From: Ignavibacteriota bacterium
GTDB lineage: Bacteria > Bacteroidota > Ignavibacteria > Kapaibacteriales > UBA2268
Assembly: GCA_024636855.1 (NCBI GenBank)
Contig: JAGXGG010000085.1
Location: forward strand, 1 to 32,556
Direction of reading: 5' to 3'
DNA: 32,556 nucleotides
The position numbers and the translations under genes were made by a program. The notes under the pieces were generated by a model that was not told the origin of the DNA, searched no databases, and saw only the letters and a program-made list of their open reading frames with translations. Below are positions 1-9,600 of the stretch, piece after piece; the stretch's first letter is position 1; each line of letters starts with the position of its first letter.

Positions 1-102
1 ACTCTAGTCAGAGGAGAATATACAATCCCTGAAAAATATGGGAATGTAGTACCTTTTAATTCTGGTAAAATGCTTAACTGGAAAATAGAAGAGGTAAGTT
101 AA
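1..102 (+). CDS. C-terminal end of an unidentified protein (5' truncated by window edge)
   Basis: The first frame is open from base 1 and ends with TAA at 100-102, leaving 33 codons of a longer gene that starts outside the window. The tail contains the segment IPEKYGNVVPFNSGKMLNW. I do not recognise the family. Its stop codon overlaps the ATG of the next gene by one base (TAATG), so the two are very likely in the same operon and translationally coupled. Confidence 0.6.
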   Translation, partial: TLVRGEYTIPEKYGNVVPFNSGKMLNWKIEEVS

Positions 103-437
103 TGGTAATACAGATAATGGGTACGAAGAAATGTAGCGAGACTAAGAAAGCTATTCGCTTCTTTAAAGAAAGAAGAATAGAACCTCATTTCAGAGATCTA
201 AATGAAAAAGAACTAAGCCCAGGTGAGTTTGATAATATATCTAATAAGATTGGAGTTGACAATTTATTAGATATAGAAGGTAAAGCGTATAAGGACAAAG
301 GATTAAAATATATGGTGTTTGATACAAAAGAAGAAATATTAGCAAATAATAATTTAATAAGAACACCAATTGTGAGATACGAACGTAAAGTAACTTGCGG
401 GTACGAACCAAATGAATGGAAAAATTGGGTGAAATAG
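102..437 (+). CDS. ArsC/Spx-family (YffB-like) thioredoxin-fold protein
   Basis: This 111-residue protein matches the ArsC/Spx/YffB family in size and pattern. A beta strand near the N terminus is followed by a single-Cys motif C11-S-E-T-K-K-A17 at the start of a helix. The family's RTPIVR segment (start of the last strand pair) and the CGYEPNEWKNW end are also present. Family members are glutathione-dependent arsenate reductases or non-enzymatic regulators (Spx). With only the N-terminal active-site Cys plus Cys99, the exact role cannot be fixed. The start at 102 overlaps the previous stop by one base; a start at Met6 would cut away the first strand. A thioesterase gene follows after four bases, so it lies in a four-gene operon. 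It ends in TAG. Confidence 0.75.
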   Translation: MVIQIMGTKKCSETKKAIRFFKERRIEPHFRDLNEKELSPGEFDNISNKIGVDNLLDIEGKAYKDKGLKYMVFDTKEEILANNNLIRTPIVRYERKVTCGYEPNEWKNWVK

Positions 438-441
438 TAAT

Positions 442-825
442 ATGATATTCAAAACAAGAAAACTAGTTAGTCCTCCAGACTTAAATCCAGCGAATACACT
501 ATTCGGTGGGCAATTATTAAAATGGATAGACGAAGAAGCTGCAATCTATGCCATGTGCCAACTATCTGACAATCATATTGTTACAAAGTATATGTCAGAA
601 ATTGATTTCGTTAATCCTGCTTATAATAATGATATTATCGAAATAGGTTGTGAGACAGTAAAAGTTGGTAGGACTTCGATAACTATTGATTGTGAAGTTA
701 GAGTAAAAGACACAAAGACAACAATTATTAGGATAGAAGAAATTGTATTAGTACATGTAGATTCGAGCGGAAGACCGAAAGCACATGGCAAAACAATGGA
801 AATGCTTAAGGAAAAGAATAAATGA
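442..825 (+). CDS. Hotdog-fold acyl-CoA thioesterase (YciA/ACOT type), copy 1
   Basis: This 127-residue protein has the hotdog thioesterase layout. It has an N-terminal strand, the loop PPDLNPANTLFGG, then the central hotdog helix carrying the WIDEEAA segment with acidic residues, followed by four antiparallel strands. Acyl-CoA thioesterases of this class hydrolyse acyl-CoA to free acid plus CoA in the cytosol and usually act as oligomers. Typical length is 125-170 residues, so it looks complete. It begins four bases after the ArsC-like gene, and its TGA overlaps the ATG of a paralogue (ATGA at 822-825). The substrate chain length cannot be read from the sequence. Confidence 0.85.
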   Translation: MIFKTRKLVSPPDLNPANTLFGGQLLKWIDEEAAIYAMCQLSDNHIVTKYMSEIDFVNPAYNNDIIEIGCETVKVGRTSITIDCEVRVKDTKTTIIRIEEIVLVHVDSSGRPKAHGKTMEMLKEKNK

Positions 826-1211
826 TATTTAATACTAGAAAACATGTAAAACCACCAGATTTGAGTCCTTCGGGTGCATTGATGGGTGGTGTACTTATGG
901 AATGGATTGACGAAGAAGCTTCTATATTTGTGATTTGTCAACTGAACAATAACAAAGTTGTTACCAAATACATGTCTGAAGTAGAGTTCGTAAGCCCTGC
1001 ATTCAGAGGAGATATAATAGAAATTGGTTGTGAGCTTATTTCTCTTGGAAGGACTTCAGTAACTTTGAAGTGCTTAGTTAGAGTAAAAGGTACAGAAACT
1101 GTTATCGTTACAATTGATAAAATAGTATTTGTAAATATGGATGGTAATGGAAGATCAAAGCCCCATGGCTTAACTATGGAGATGTTAACCGATAAGTCTA
1201 ACCAACAGTAA
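822..1211 (+). CDS. Hotdog-fold acyl-CoA thioesterase (YciA/ACOT type), copy 2
   Basis: This 129-residue protein is a tandem paralogue of the preceding gene. It shares the opening MIF-TRK, the PPDLSPSGALMGG loop, the WIDEEAS helix and the end pattern R-KPHG-TMEML. The loop differs: copy 1 reads NPANTLFGG and copy 2 reads SPSGALMGG, so substrate preference may have diverged. The start overlaps the stop of copy 1 as ATGA, a sign of translational coupling; hotdog paralogues paired this way may form hetero-oligomers (inference). The 3' end runs 14 bases into the convergent recG gene. Confidence 0.85.
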   Translation: MIFNTRKHVKPPDLSPSGALMGGVLMEWIDEEASIFVICQLNNNKVVTKYMSEVEFVSPAFRGDIIEIGCELISLGRTSVTLKCLVRVKGTETVIVTIDKIVFVNMDGNGRSKPHGLTMEMLTDKSNQQ

Positions 1212-3384
1212 TATAATTACCCTTTTTTTCATGTATAGAGTACGTTTTAGCTGTTTTTGGGTAGTTTTGTAGCCCAGAGTCTATTAATTGCTCTGCGATG
1301 CGTTTAGCATCGTTTATTATATCTTTATCATTAACGATATCCACAAACCTAAACTCAGGCATTCCTGACTGTTTAGTCCCTAAAAAATCACCTGGTCCAC
1401 GTAACTCCAGATCAATCTCAGACAATTCGAATCCATCGCTAGTTGACTCCAGAGCGTTAAGTCTCTTTACTGTAGGTATATCTGTTAGATTCTTTGCAAA
1501 CAATTGTTTGTATTTCTGAGATGCTACTAATATGCAATATGACTGATGTTCTCCCCTGCCTACACGCCCACGAAGTTGGTGCAATTGGGACAAACCAAAT
1601 CTCTCAGCATTTTCTATTAACATAACAGTTGTATTAGGTACATCTATCCCAACTTCAATAACTGTTGTTGATATAAGCACATCAAACTTTTTATCTGAGA
1701 AATCTTTCATTACTTCATCTTTCTCTTTCCAATGCATTTGTCCGTGTAATAGACCACAATTAAGTTCTGGAAATATCTGTTTACTTAATAATTCATAGTG
1801 TTCAACAGCTGATTTCAGTTCTAATTTATCTGATTCCTCAACCAGTGGGTAAACAATAAAAGTTTGTCTCCCCTCTTTGACTTGTGCTTTTATAAACTCA
1901 TATATTCTTGGTAAATCATTTTCAAATCTAACCTTAGTAATTATTTCTTTTCTATCTTTAGGCTTTGATTTAATAGATATAATCTGCAAATCAGTATATT
2001 TTGTCATTGCCAATGTACGAGGAATTGGCGTAGCTGTCATAAGGAGCATGTGCGGTACTGTTGATTCATCTCCAGACTTTTTACCTAGTTCTTTGAGTAA
2101 TGAACGTTGATCTACACCGAATCTATGTTGTTCATCAATTACTACATAACCAAGATTATTATACTCCACCTTATCTTGAAAAAGTGCGTGAGTACCTATT
2201 ATTATATTTGTAAGTCCAGACTCTATTTTACCTAGAGTCTCTTTTTTATCTTTGGTAGAAAGCCCACCTACTAGTAATTCTGTTCTTATGGAATCTGGCA
2301 ATATACTTTGCAATGTCTGATAATGCTGTTTTGCAAGTATCTCAGTTGGTGCCATCAGTAAAGTTTGATGACCACTTTCCACCGCCATCATCATTGACAC
2401 AATAGCAACTATCGTCTTACCCGAGCCTACATCACCTTGCAATAGGACATTCATAGGTTTAGTAGAATTCAGCTTTTTCCAGATTATATTCAGAGCATTT
2501 TTCTGATCGTCTGTTAACTCAAACTGAAAACTCGCAAGTGTCTCCTTAGCTAGTTTTAATGATTTACCCATTGGGGTGGCTTTTTCGGTTTTCACGAATT
2601 TATCTTGTTGTGAAAGTATAGTCAGCTGATAGAAAAGCATTTCTTCGAATTTGAACCGCTTTTGCGATAATTTGAGTAAGTCTGTACTAGTTGGAAAATG
2701 TAGATTCTCGGTTGCTGTTTGTATATCAGGAGCTTCTATTTTTTCTAATATTTCTTTGTCAAGTGTTTCTTTTATTTGAGTTAAATTTTTGTCGATGCAA
2801 TGACGAATCATATCCCTCAAAGCACGATTACGGATACCAACTTTGATAAATGAAGTAGGTAATTTATACAGGGGAAGTATCCCCTCTTCTTTGAATTCCT
2901 TCAATTCATCTAAATCTATCTTATCAATTTCTGGATGGGTAAATGAAATTCCATGTTTCGATTTATCAGGTTTACCACTAATTAATAATTTATCGCCAAC
3001 TTTATATGTATTTTCAAAAAAATGAACATTTGCCCAGAAATTAATCTTTGCAGTTCCTCCACTATCATCTTTGACAGAAAGTGAAAATAATTTACGTCTA
3101 TTTCTGAAATTCTGGAGTGATTTATCTACTACATCAACTATAAATGAATACTCAACGTTTTTGAAATCTTCTTCGTAGTCAAAAATATTATTCGAACTGA
3201 AAAATAGCTTTTTACTCAATGATGCAAGAGTAAATGAAGAATCACGATTAATATAGTCACGTGGAAAATAATTTATCAGGTCTATCGGTTGATAAATATT
3301 CTCTTTTGCTAAGGCTTGTGCTCGTTTAGGGCCAATACCTTTGATAAATTGTAAAGGTAAATCATTAGAAATAGGTTTGTTCAT
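1198..3384 (-). CDS. recG: ATP-dependent DNA helicase RecG
   Basis: RecG remodels stalled replication forks and Holliday junctions as a monomeric superfamily 2 helicase. The 728-residue protein has the N-terminal HhH-like start (LQFIKGIGPKRA, 11-23). A wedge/OB domain follows at about 75-150. Walker A is GDVGSGKT at about 317-324 and the RecG-type Walker B is DEQH at 417-420. Motif III is TATPIPRTLAM near 450. The C-terminal helicase lobe includes QLRGRVGRGEHQ. Length is slightly above the usual 680-700. It faces the DUF21/CBS gene divergently across only 52 bases, which must hold both promoters. Its 3' end overlaps the convergent thioesterase gene by 14 bases. It stops with TAG. Confidence 0.97.
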   Translation of the reverse strand: MNKPISNDLPLQFIKGIGPKRAQALAKENIYQPIDLINYFPRDYINRDSSFTLASLSKKLFFSSNNIFDYEEDFKNVEYSFIVDVVDKSLQNFRNRRKLFSLSVKDDSGGTAKINFWANVHFFENTYKVGDKLLISGKPDKSKHGISFTHPEIDKIDLDELKEFKEEGILPLYKLPTSFIKVGIRNRALRDMIRHCIDKNLTQIKETLDKEILEKIEAPDIQTATENLHFPTSTDLLKLSQKRFKFEEMLFYQLTILSQQDKFVKTEKATPMGKSLKLAKETLASFQFELTDDQKNALNIIWKKLNSTKPMNVLLQGDVGSGKTIVAIVSMMMAVESGHQTLLMAPTEILAKQHYQTLQSILPDSIRTELLVGGLSTKDKKETLGKIESGLTNIIIGTHALFQDKVEYNNLGYVVIDEQHRFGVDQRSLLKELGKKSGDESTVPHMLLMTATPIPRTLAMTKYTDLQIISIKSKPKDRKEIITKVRFENDLPRIYEFIKAQVKEGRQTFIVYPLVEESDKLELKSAVEHYELLSKQIFPELNCGLLHGQMHWKEKDEVMKDFSDKKFDVLISTTVIEVGIDVPNTTVMLIENAERFGLSQLHQLRGRVGRGEHQSYCILVASQKYKQLFAKNLTDIPTVKRLNALESTSDGFELSEIDLELRGPGDFLGTKQSGMPEFRFVDIVNDKDIINDAKRIAEQLIDSGLQNYPKTAKTYSIHEKKGNYITVG

Positions 3385-3436
3385 CTAATCGTATTGATTA
3401 TATTTCAAAAAAATTAATACCACTAATCTTAAATAT

Positions 3437-4507
3437 ATGGAACTCTTACTAATTTACTTATTTATAGCTGTATTTTTTTCCTTCCTTTGTTCATTTTTGG
3501 AAGCAGCTTTACTAAGTACAACACATAGCTTTATAAGTGCAGAAGTGATAGAAAACCGTCCTTATGCATTTAAATTAAAGCGATTTAAAGATGAAGTGGA
3601 TAAACCACTAACTGCAATACTAACTCTGAATACATTTGCTAATACATTTGGTGCTGCAGGAGTAGGAGCTCAAGCCCAGCATATATGGGGTTCAGAATAT
3701 CTAACGGTCATATCTATTGCACTTACGCTAATTATACTAATTATTTCTGAGATTATTCCTAAGACTATTGGGGCTGCATATTGGAAAAAATTTGCACCGT
3801 TTGTAGCTTATACTGTTCAAGGAATGATATGGATTTTATATCCTTTCGTAGTATTAGCTCCATTCATTACTAAAAGATTCAAAACTAAAAAAGAAGGTAC
3901 CGAGATTAGTCGCTATGATATACACATGATGACTATGCTCGGTGAAACAGAAGGCGTACTTGATAGAGAAGAGTCTCAAATCATACAGAACTTACTCAGG
4001 TTCGACGAAATAACAGTACATGATATAATGACACCAAGGACAGTAGTAGTGTCAGAAGATGAGAATACAACGGCAACTGAGTTTTTTAAAAATTTGAAGT
4101 TTAGGCATTTCACTCGTATTCCTCTTTACAATGAATCAGTTGAAAATATAACTGGCTATGTGATAAAAGAAGATTTGATAAATGACATAATAGCAAAGCA
4201 AGGAAAAAGTAAACTAGAGAAATTTAAGCGTCCTATTAGGTTTATTTCAATAGATGATACTTTACCTACTGCTTATGAGCAATTCATACACAACAACGAG
4301 CATATAGCCGCTGTATATGATGAATACAAAGGCTTCTCTGGTATATTGACAATGGAAGATATAATAGAGACATTATTAGGTGTTGAGATAATGGATGAAT
4401 ATGACTCTACCGAAGATTTACAGCAATTCGCAAGAAAGAATTGGGAGAAAAGAGCGAAAAAGCTCGGTATAATCTCCGAAGACGATGACAAAGATATAAT
4501 AAAATAA
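3437..4507 (+). CDS. CNNM/CorC-type membrane protein with DUF21 and CBS domains
   Basis: This 356-residue inner-membrane protein has an N-terminal DUF21 transmembrane domain (about 1-155) with hydrophobic helices at 3-25, 55-75, 90-108 and 120-142, and the signature SEIIPKT (104-110). A CBS pair follows at about 195-315, with HDIMTPR at 195-201 and MEDIIETLLG at 306-315. Family members are Mg2+ (or Co2+) efflux or transport proteins; GldE of gliding Bacteroidota has the same architecture. The chain ends about 40 residues after the second CBS and lacks the C-terminal CorC_HlyC domain found in many relatives of about 430 residues. It is followed after nine bases by exonuclease III, probably in one transcript. 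Confidence 0.85.
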   Translation: MELLLIYLFIAVFFSFLCSFLEAALLSTTHSFISAEVIENRPYAFKLKRFKDEVDKPLTAILTLNTFANTFGAAGVGAQAQHIWGSEYLTVISIALTLIILIISEIIPKTIGAAYWKKFAPFVAYTVQGMIWILYPFVVLAPFITKRFKTKKEGTEISRYDIHMMTMLGETEGVLDREESQIIQNLLRFDEITVHDIMTPRTVVVSEDENTTATEFFKNLKFRHFTRIPLYNESVENITGYVIKEDLINDIIAKQGKSKLEKFKRPIRFISIDDTLPTAYEQFIHNNEHIAAVYDEYKGFSGILTMEDIIETLLGVEIMDEYDSTEDLQQFARKNWEKRAKKLGIISEDDDKDIIK

Positions 4508-4516
4508 GGAAGAATA

Positions 4517-5323
4517 ATGAAAATAGTATCATGGAATATAAACGGCTATAGATCTATATCAGGTCAGAACCCCAAATTAAGATATGGCGAGAAAGTTCAA
4601 ATAAACGATCTATTCGACTATGTAGAAAAAGAAAATCCAGATCTTCTATTAATGCAAGAAACAAAGTCTGAAAAAGACCAAATCCTAGAACACCTCTTAG
4701 CTCCTGAAGGATATAACTCCCATTTCTCAGCATGTAAGATTAAAAAAGGATACAGCGGTGTCGGTATATTCAGCAAAAAAGAGCCAGAGTATATCAACGA
4801 TAGTATAGATGTAGAGCAATTCGATAATGAAGGTAGAGTGCTAGAAATTGGAATAGATGGTATATCCTATTTCAATGTGTATTTCCCTAATGGACAGCAA
4901 GGCCCAGAACGAGTGCAATACAAACTAGATTTCTATGATGCCCTATTCGCTAAAGCGAACGAACGAAGAAAAGAGGGTAGAAAGGTTATAGTGAGTGGAG
5001 ATTACAACACAGCTCACACAGAAATAGATCTAGCACGGCCAAAAGATAATGAGAAAACCTCTGGCTTCCTGCCAGAAGAGCGAGAAAAGCTAGATGAGAT
5101 ATTTGCTATGGGGTATTCGGATGCATTCCGCCTATTCAACAAAGATGGCGATAACTACACTTGGTGGTCACCACGAGGCAGAGCAAGGGAAAACAATGTA
5201 GGTTGGAGAATAGACTATCACTTCGTGAGCAATGATTTGCTAATGCAAGTGAAGAACTCATACCATCAACCTAAGCAACTCGGCTCAGACCACTGCCCTA
5301 TTGTGTTGGAGTTGGGGGTATAA
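4517..5323 (+). CDS. xth: Exodeoxyribonuclease III (AP endonuclease family)
   Basis: This 268-residue member of the exonuclease III / endonuclease-exonuclease-phosphatase family nicks DNA 5' of abasic sites and has 3'-5' exonuclease activity in base excision repair. Visible motifs are the start MKIVSWNINGYRS and the metal ligand Glu in MQETKSE (E48). GDYNTAHTEIDLARP is the catalytic Asn/Asp strand. W-R-DYHF and the terminal GSDHCPI (D258-H259, catalytic pair) complete the set. A short insertion after the first strand (about residues 15-28) is unlike E. coli Xth but resembles the ExoA-type enzymes of other phyla. A GGAAG ribosome site precedes the ATG. A strong terminator lies 70 bases downstream. 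Confidence 0.95.
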   Translation: MKIVSWNINGYRSISGQNPKLRYGEKVQINDLFDYVEKENPDLLLMQETKSEKDQILEHLLAPEGYNSHFSACKIKKGYSGVGIFSKKEPEYINDSIDVEQFDNEGRVLEIGIDGISYFNVYFPNGQQGPERVQYKLDFYDALFAKANERRKEGRKVIVSGDYNTAHTEIDLARPKDNEKTSGFLPEEREKLDEIFAMGYSDAFRLFNKDGDNYTWWSPRGRARENNVGWRIDYHFVSNDLLMQVKNSYHQPKQLGSDHCPIVLELGV

Positions 5324-5380
5324 AAATAGAAATGTACCCGATTTGGCTCCTTTTTTATATTATATTTTAACCCCACACTA

Positions 5381-5434
5381 ACAGCAAAAAAAAGCTGTCC
5401 ATATAATATGAACAGCTTTCTTAATTTTTTTTCT
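5381..5434. terminator. Bidirectional rho-independent terminator
   Basis: An 8-bp perfect stem, AAAGCTGT (5391-5398) with ACAGCTTT (5412-5419), encloses a 13-base loop. It is followed on + by a T-rich tract (5421-5432) and preceded by a run of A (5386-5393), so it can terminate on either strand. It sits between the convergent exonuclease III and porV genes and can serve both. Confidence 0.8.
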
Positions 5435-5452
5435 AATTTTGAATCTTAGGTC

Positions 5453-6616
5453 TTATTCCCAATCAGCAAGTAACGAGAATCTAAGTGTGTTTGCCAGAGG
5501 GTGGTTTTCTTCGATAGTATTGATAAAACTGAAATCCAGTCTGAATATATCATATCTAACACCAGCACCGAAGTTCCAGAATTTACGTGCACCAGCATTA
5601 TCTGGCTCAGTAAAGTAACCAGCACGCAACGCAACTACGTCTTCGTACCAGTATTCAACTCCACCTGCATATTGCATTGCATTATTTTCCCAAGAAGAAA
5701 CGAATGAAAGTGGAATAGGGTCTGAGCCGTTTCTATCTCTATTTACTAATAACTTAGTATAGTCAAATGCGAAGGTAAGTTTATTGAACTCATCTTTTAC
5801 TACGTCGTAGGCGATACCTAATTTCAAGTTAGTTGGTAGTGGATCTGCTTCATTAATATAAGTCATCTTAGGACCTACGTTCTGCAAATTCATACCCAAA
5901 GATAATCTATCTTCAAAATCAGCACCTAATACTTGCAAATCAGAAGGTTTCCATAGCAACCCAACATCGAATCCACCACTGACACCAGTACCAGATTGAG
6001 CACCTGAACCTTGTCCAGTAGGAGTTAGATTTGATTGTATATATCTTAATTGGAAACCGAAACCTAAATCTGGAGCGATAATAGTTCCGTAAGAGAAACC
6101 AAAAGAGAACTCATTTGAAGTGAAAGTACCTGCTTCTTGAGAGTTTTCTAAAGTTCTTTTGAACTCACCCAAATTCATAAAGATGAAGTTAAATGCAACC
6201 GTACCGTCAATTTCATCGAAATGCTGTGCGATAGTACCATAACTATAATACAAATCAGCGTTGAACTGAGGTAACCAAGGTGAGAAAGCAAGTGCAACTT
6301 GTCTAAATGGAGTTCTTGTACCTTCATCATCGAAAGTATATCCATAATCGAAATAATCAAGGAATGCTAATCCACCGGGATTCCAATAAACAGCATTTAC
6401 GTCATCTGCTATTGCTGTCCCTACTTGACCCATACCACTCGCACGAGCATCAGGTGCTATCATAAGGAAAGGTACTGCTGAACTCTGTACAGCCGAGTTT
6501 TGTCCTTTTGCACTGTAATTGCCAATCAATAATGTAGCTGTTAATAAAAGTATTGTCTTCATCATTTTCGAAGTTATCAAAGGAATATCCTCCATATAAG
6601 AATTTCTAAGTTTCAA
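5453..6616 (-). CDS. porV: T9SS outer-membrane protein PorV (LptO)
   Basis: PorV is an outer-membrane beta barrel of the FadL type. It carries T9SS cargo from the SprA translocon to the PorU attachment complex. The 387-residue frame shows the PorV/PorQ signature APDARASGMGQVGTA followed by AVYWNPGGLA. A series of amphipathic strands rich in aromatic and Gly residues follows, ending in a strand with a hydrophobic/aromatic pattern (LRFSLLADWE). The first 17 codons look non-native. Met18/Met19 (6565/6562) start a good signal peptide, MMKTILLLTATLLIGNYSAKG, so the true protein is probably 369-370 residues. It lies 34 bases downstream of porU on the same strand; porU-porV adjacency is typical of Bacteroidota. 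Confidence 0.9.
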   Translation of the reverse strand: MKLRNSYMEDIPLITSKMMKTILLLTATLLIGNYSAKGQNSAVQSSAVPFLMIAPDARASGMGQVGTAIADDVNAVYWNPGGLAFLDYFDYGYTFDDEGTRTPFRQVALAFSPWLPQFNADLYYSYGTIAQHFDEIDGTVAFNFIFMNLGEFKRTLENSQEAGTFTSNEFSFGFSYGTIIAPDLGFGFQLRYIQSNLTPTGQGSGAQSGTGVSGGFDVGLLWKPSDLQVLGADFEDRLSLGMNLQNVGPKMTYINEADPLPTNLKLGIAYDVVKDEFNKLTFAFDYTKLLVNRDRNGSDPIPLSFVSSWENNAMQYAGGVEYWYEDVVALRAGYFTEPDNAGARKFWNFGAGVRYDIFRLDFSFINTIEENHPLANTLRFSLLADWE

Positions 6617-6650
6617 ATTTAAAAAAAAATTAATTAAAGTCTAAAGTTTA

Positions 6651-9600
6651 TTATTTAATCTTTATAGTTCGCCCTTCTAAGAACGTTTGTTTTGCTATTA
6701 AGTTATCAAGTTTTAATCTAAAGTAGTAAGCGCCTATACTTACAGGACTTCCGAATACATCTATTCCTTCCCAATCAATTTCACCTTCATAAGCAGTCAA
6801 TATTTTCTTAACAATAGTATTTACTTTCATACCCTTAGAGTCATATATATCTAAAGTTACATCAACTGGAGGATTTAGATTGTGTTTGAATCTAATTTTA
6901 GTATTATTTTCAAAAGGTGTTGGATAAGCAAGAACATCGTTCAAAACAACTTCACCATTTTGACCAATATTGAAATATGTTTCCGAAATAGAATAGTTAT
7001 TATATATATCCCAAGCTCTTAATTTAACAAAGTGAGCACCAGGTTCTAATCCTAATAAATTCTTCGTAGCAGTACCTTTTCTGTAATCATCAAAAGAGGT
7101 CTCATATTCAGAAGTCAAATCTATAGACTGCTCATCATTATCTATCCAAGCTTCTATTTTATGTCCAACTCCAATACCAGTGGAATTTATACCAGATTCG
7201 TCACTCAAATCTACAATCAATAGTGGTTCATTTCTTACTATATCACCAGCATTGAACTTTCGTGAATCTAGCATTATCTTGATTTCTGGTCCTTTTGTAT
7301 CAGTTATACTCGTTGTTGATAGACCGTCTATTATCAATTTATTATAGCTACCAGTAGCAAATCTATGATCATCCGAATATGCGAAACTAAATACTTTACC
7401 CATATTTTCACTAAAGCTTATATCTTTTGGTAAAATAAACTCAGCTTCAAAGTGACCATTTGTAACAGCAAAATTCGCATTAGATAGTGTTCCACCTTGC
7501 TTTTGGAATTCATATAATCTATTTCGATTATCAGTAATCTCTATTTCCTGATTGCCATCCATTACTTTCAGCTTTATTTGACCATTAAAATCTGCAGCAA
7601 CTTTACTATCACTCATAGGTATTGATACATATCCTTTTATCTTTACCTTTTGTAGTCCTTTAACTGAAATTGTAATTGAGTCATTTAGCTCAATATCGTC
7701 TATACTTTCGAAAACCACGTCATAATGTGGAATAAGTAGTCTGAGTGTTGGGTCACCCAAAAGGAAATATTTCTCGTCATTATCACTATTGAATGTCTGT
7801 TTCAAATTATAAATTACTTCACCTAATGTTAAGTAGTCACCATTTTCATCTCTAGTAAATAAATTACTATAAAGTGCTCTATTCAAATAATGATTTTGAG
7901 AAGCATAAACAACTCTAGAAGAACCAAATACGCCTATTGCTCCACCATATTCATTCAAGAGCATTAGCTCAGCACCAGATTGTGATTCATAATTATCATA
8001 TTTCGCGAAATCACAAGTTGCAGCTGTTAAGAAAAATAACTTATCATAGTTTACCATTTGTCTTATAGATACATCTCTATCCAATATGCCCTCGTGAGAC
8101 CATACCTGAGGATTACCGTGGCCATACCAATTTAAGAGCAAAGCACCCTCTTCATTAACTGATTTTAGTATAGCTGCGTTTGCTGTTGGTTTACGGATAC
8201 CTGCAGCAGTATATTGAGATTCATATTCTACAGAATAGATTTTTCTTTGTTCCATAAAACTAGGTACTCTATTAGAAGAAAAATCCTCGGACTGATCTAC
8301 AAATAAACTACCATCACCCTTTGTACTTTCTGTTCCACTAAATCCGTCATCAGCAACTAAAGTAATTTTATTTCGCCAATTATCTATACTTGAATTATTC
8401 TCATAATGCTTGATTTTCTCTACTATTCCATTACCTTCTTGTTCTGAGTTAATCGTTATTCTACCAATAGCCACATCTAATGCTTTATCATTACCTACCA
8501 CTCTTGCATAGAAATCATCAGTACAAATTGTCTTTACAGCATCAAAATCCTTGAATTCATCTTCACTAAGATGAGGAGGAACAAAATTTGTTTGAGTGGT
8601 TAATATCTCTCTGAAATCATAGTGTCCATCACCCCACAATACAACATAAGTTGGCTTAACGTCCCAATTAATCATTGCTTGAGCTATGAAATCACGAATA
8701 GCTGTTATATCCATAGTACCCGCATTATACTCATTGTATATATCATTTACTTCAGATATACCAACTGAAAGATTGCTATTCGCTTCTCTGTATTCTTTGA
8801 ATTTTTTTGCAGACTCATTGAGTTTCGAGTGGGTTATTACTATTACATCATTATTGAATTTAGTATTTCTTAATCCTTTTATTTCAACTTTTTCTATACT
8901 AACTGGTTTTTTCAGATTTGAACTTAAGAAAAATCTTTTCGGTTGATTTACTGTTAGTTCTGTTATTAAATCAAATTTCCCTTGAGTTTTAGATTCTAAT
9001 TGAATTGGATTTCCCATATCCGAGACATCAAAAGCATAAACATCACCATTAAATCCGGTGAAATTATATTTAGTCAATCCTGATAAGAGAGGTTCAGTGA
9101 ATATGTATGCTTCACCATTACTTGCAATAGTCTTACTTGGATAATGAATTTCTAAATAATCAAAAATCCCATTTGCATTAGGTTGACCAGTATTTGTATA
9201 ATTTAATTTTAAGCTTATTTTATTTTTATTGGGCACTTCATCAATAGGTATGCTAAACTCAAATAAGTTTCTATATGCTTCTGAATAAGTGGATTGCAAG
9301 TTTAGATTATCAGCTAATAGTTTTCCGTTATCAGTGACAGAAAACTGTCCGCTAGAGCCAATAGCACCTGAGTGAGCTAATGATAATCTAAAATTAACAT
9401 TCCCTTCATCAGCTAGGTTTATCAGATTTTGGTCAAATGAGTCAGAAAAATATGTTCTACCGAAAAATTGCTTGCCTGCTCCACCGTGGTAAGCACTGAT
9501 TAGCTCTTCTTCAAAAAATTGTCTTCTTGTAAATAAATTCAGATCATTTTCTATTTCACCTTTTAGAGCAACTTCAGGCACGGCACGTTTACCATCAACC

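Noticed and set aside
621-941. Minus-strand frame of 106 codons across the thioesterase genes
   Set aside because: It runs antisense over two well-supported hotdog genes, has no family pattern and a repetitive Ser/Ile-rich composition; it is a shadow frame.
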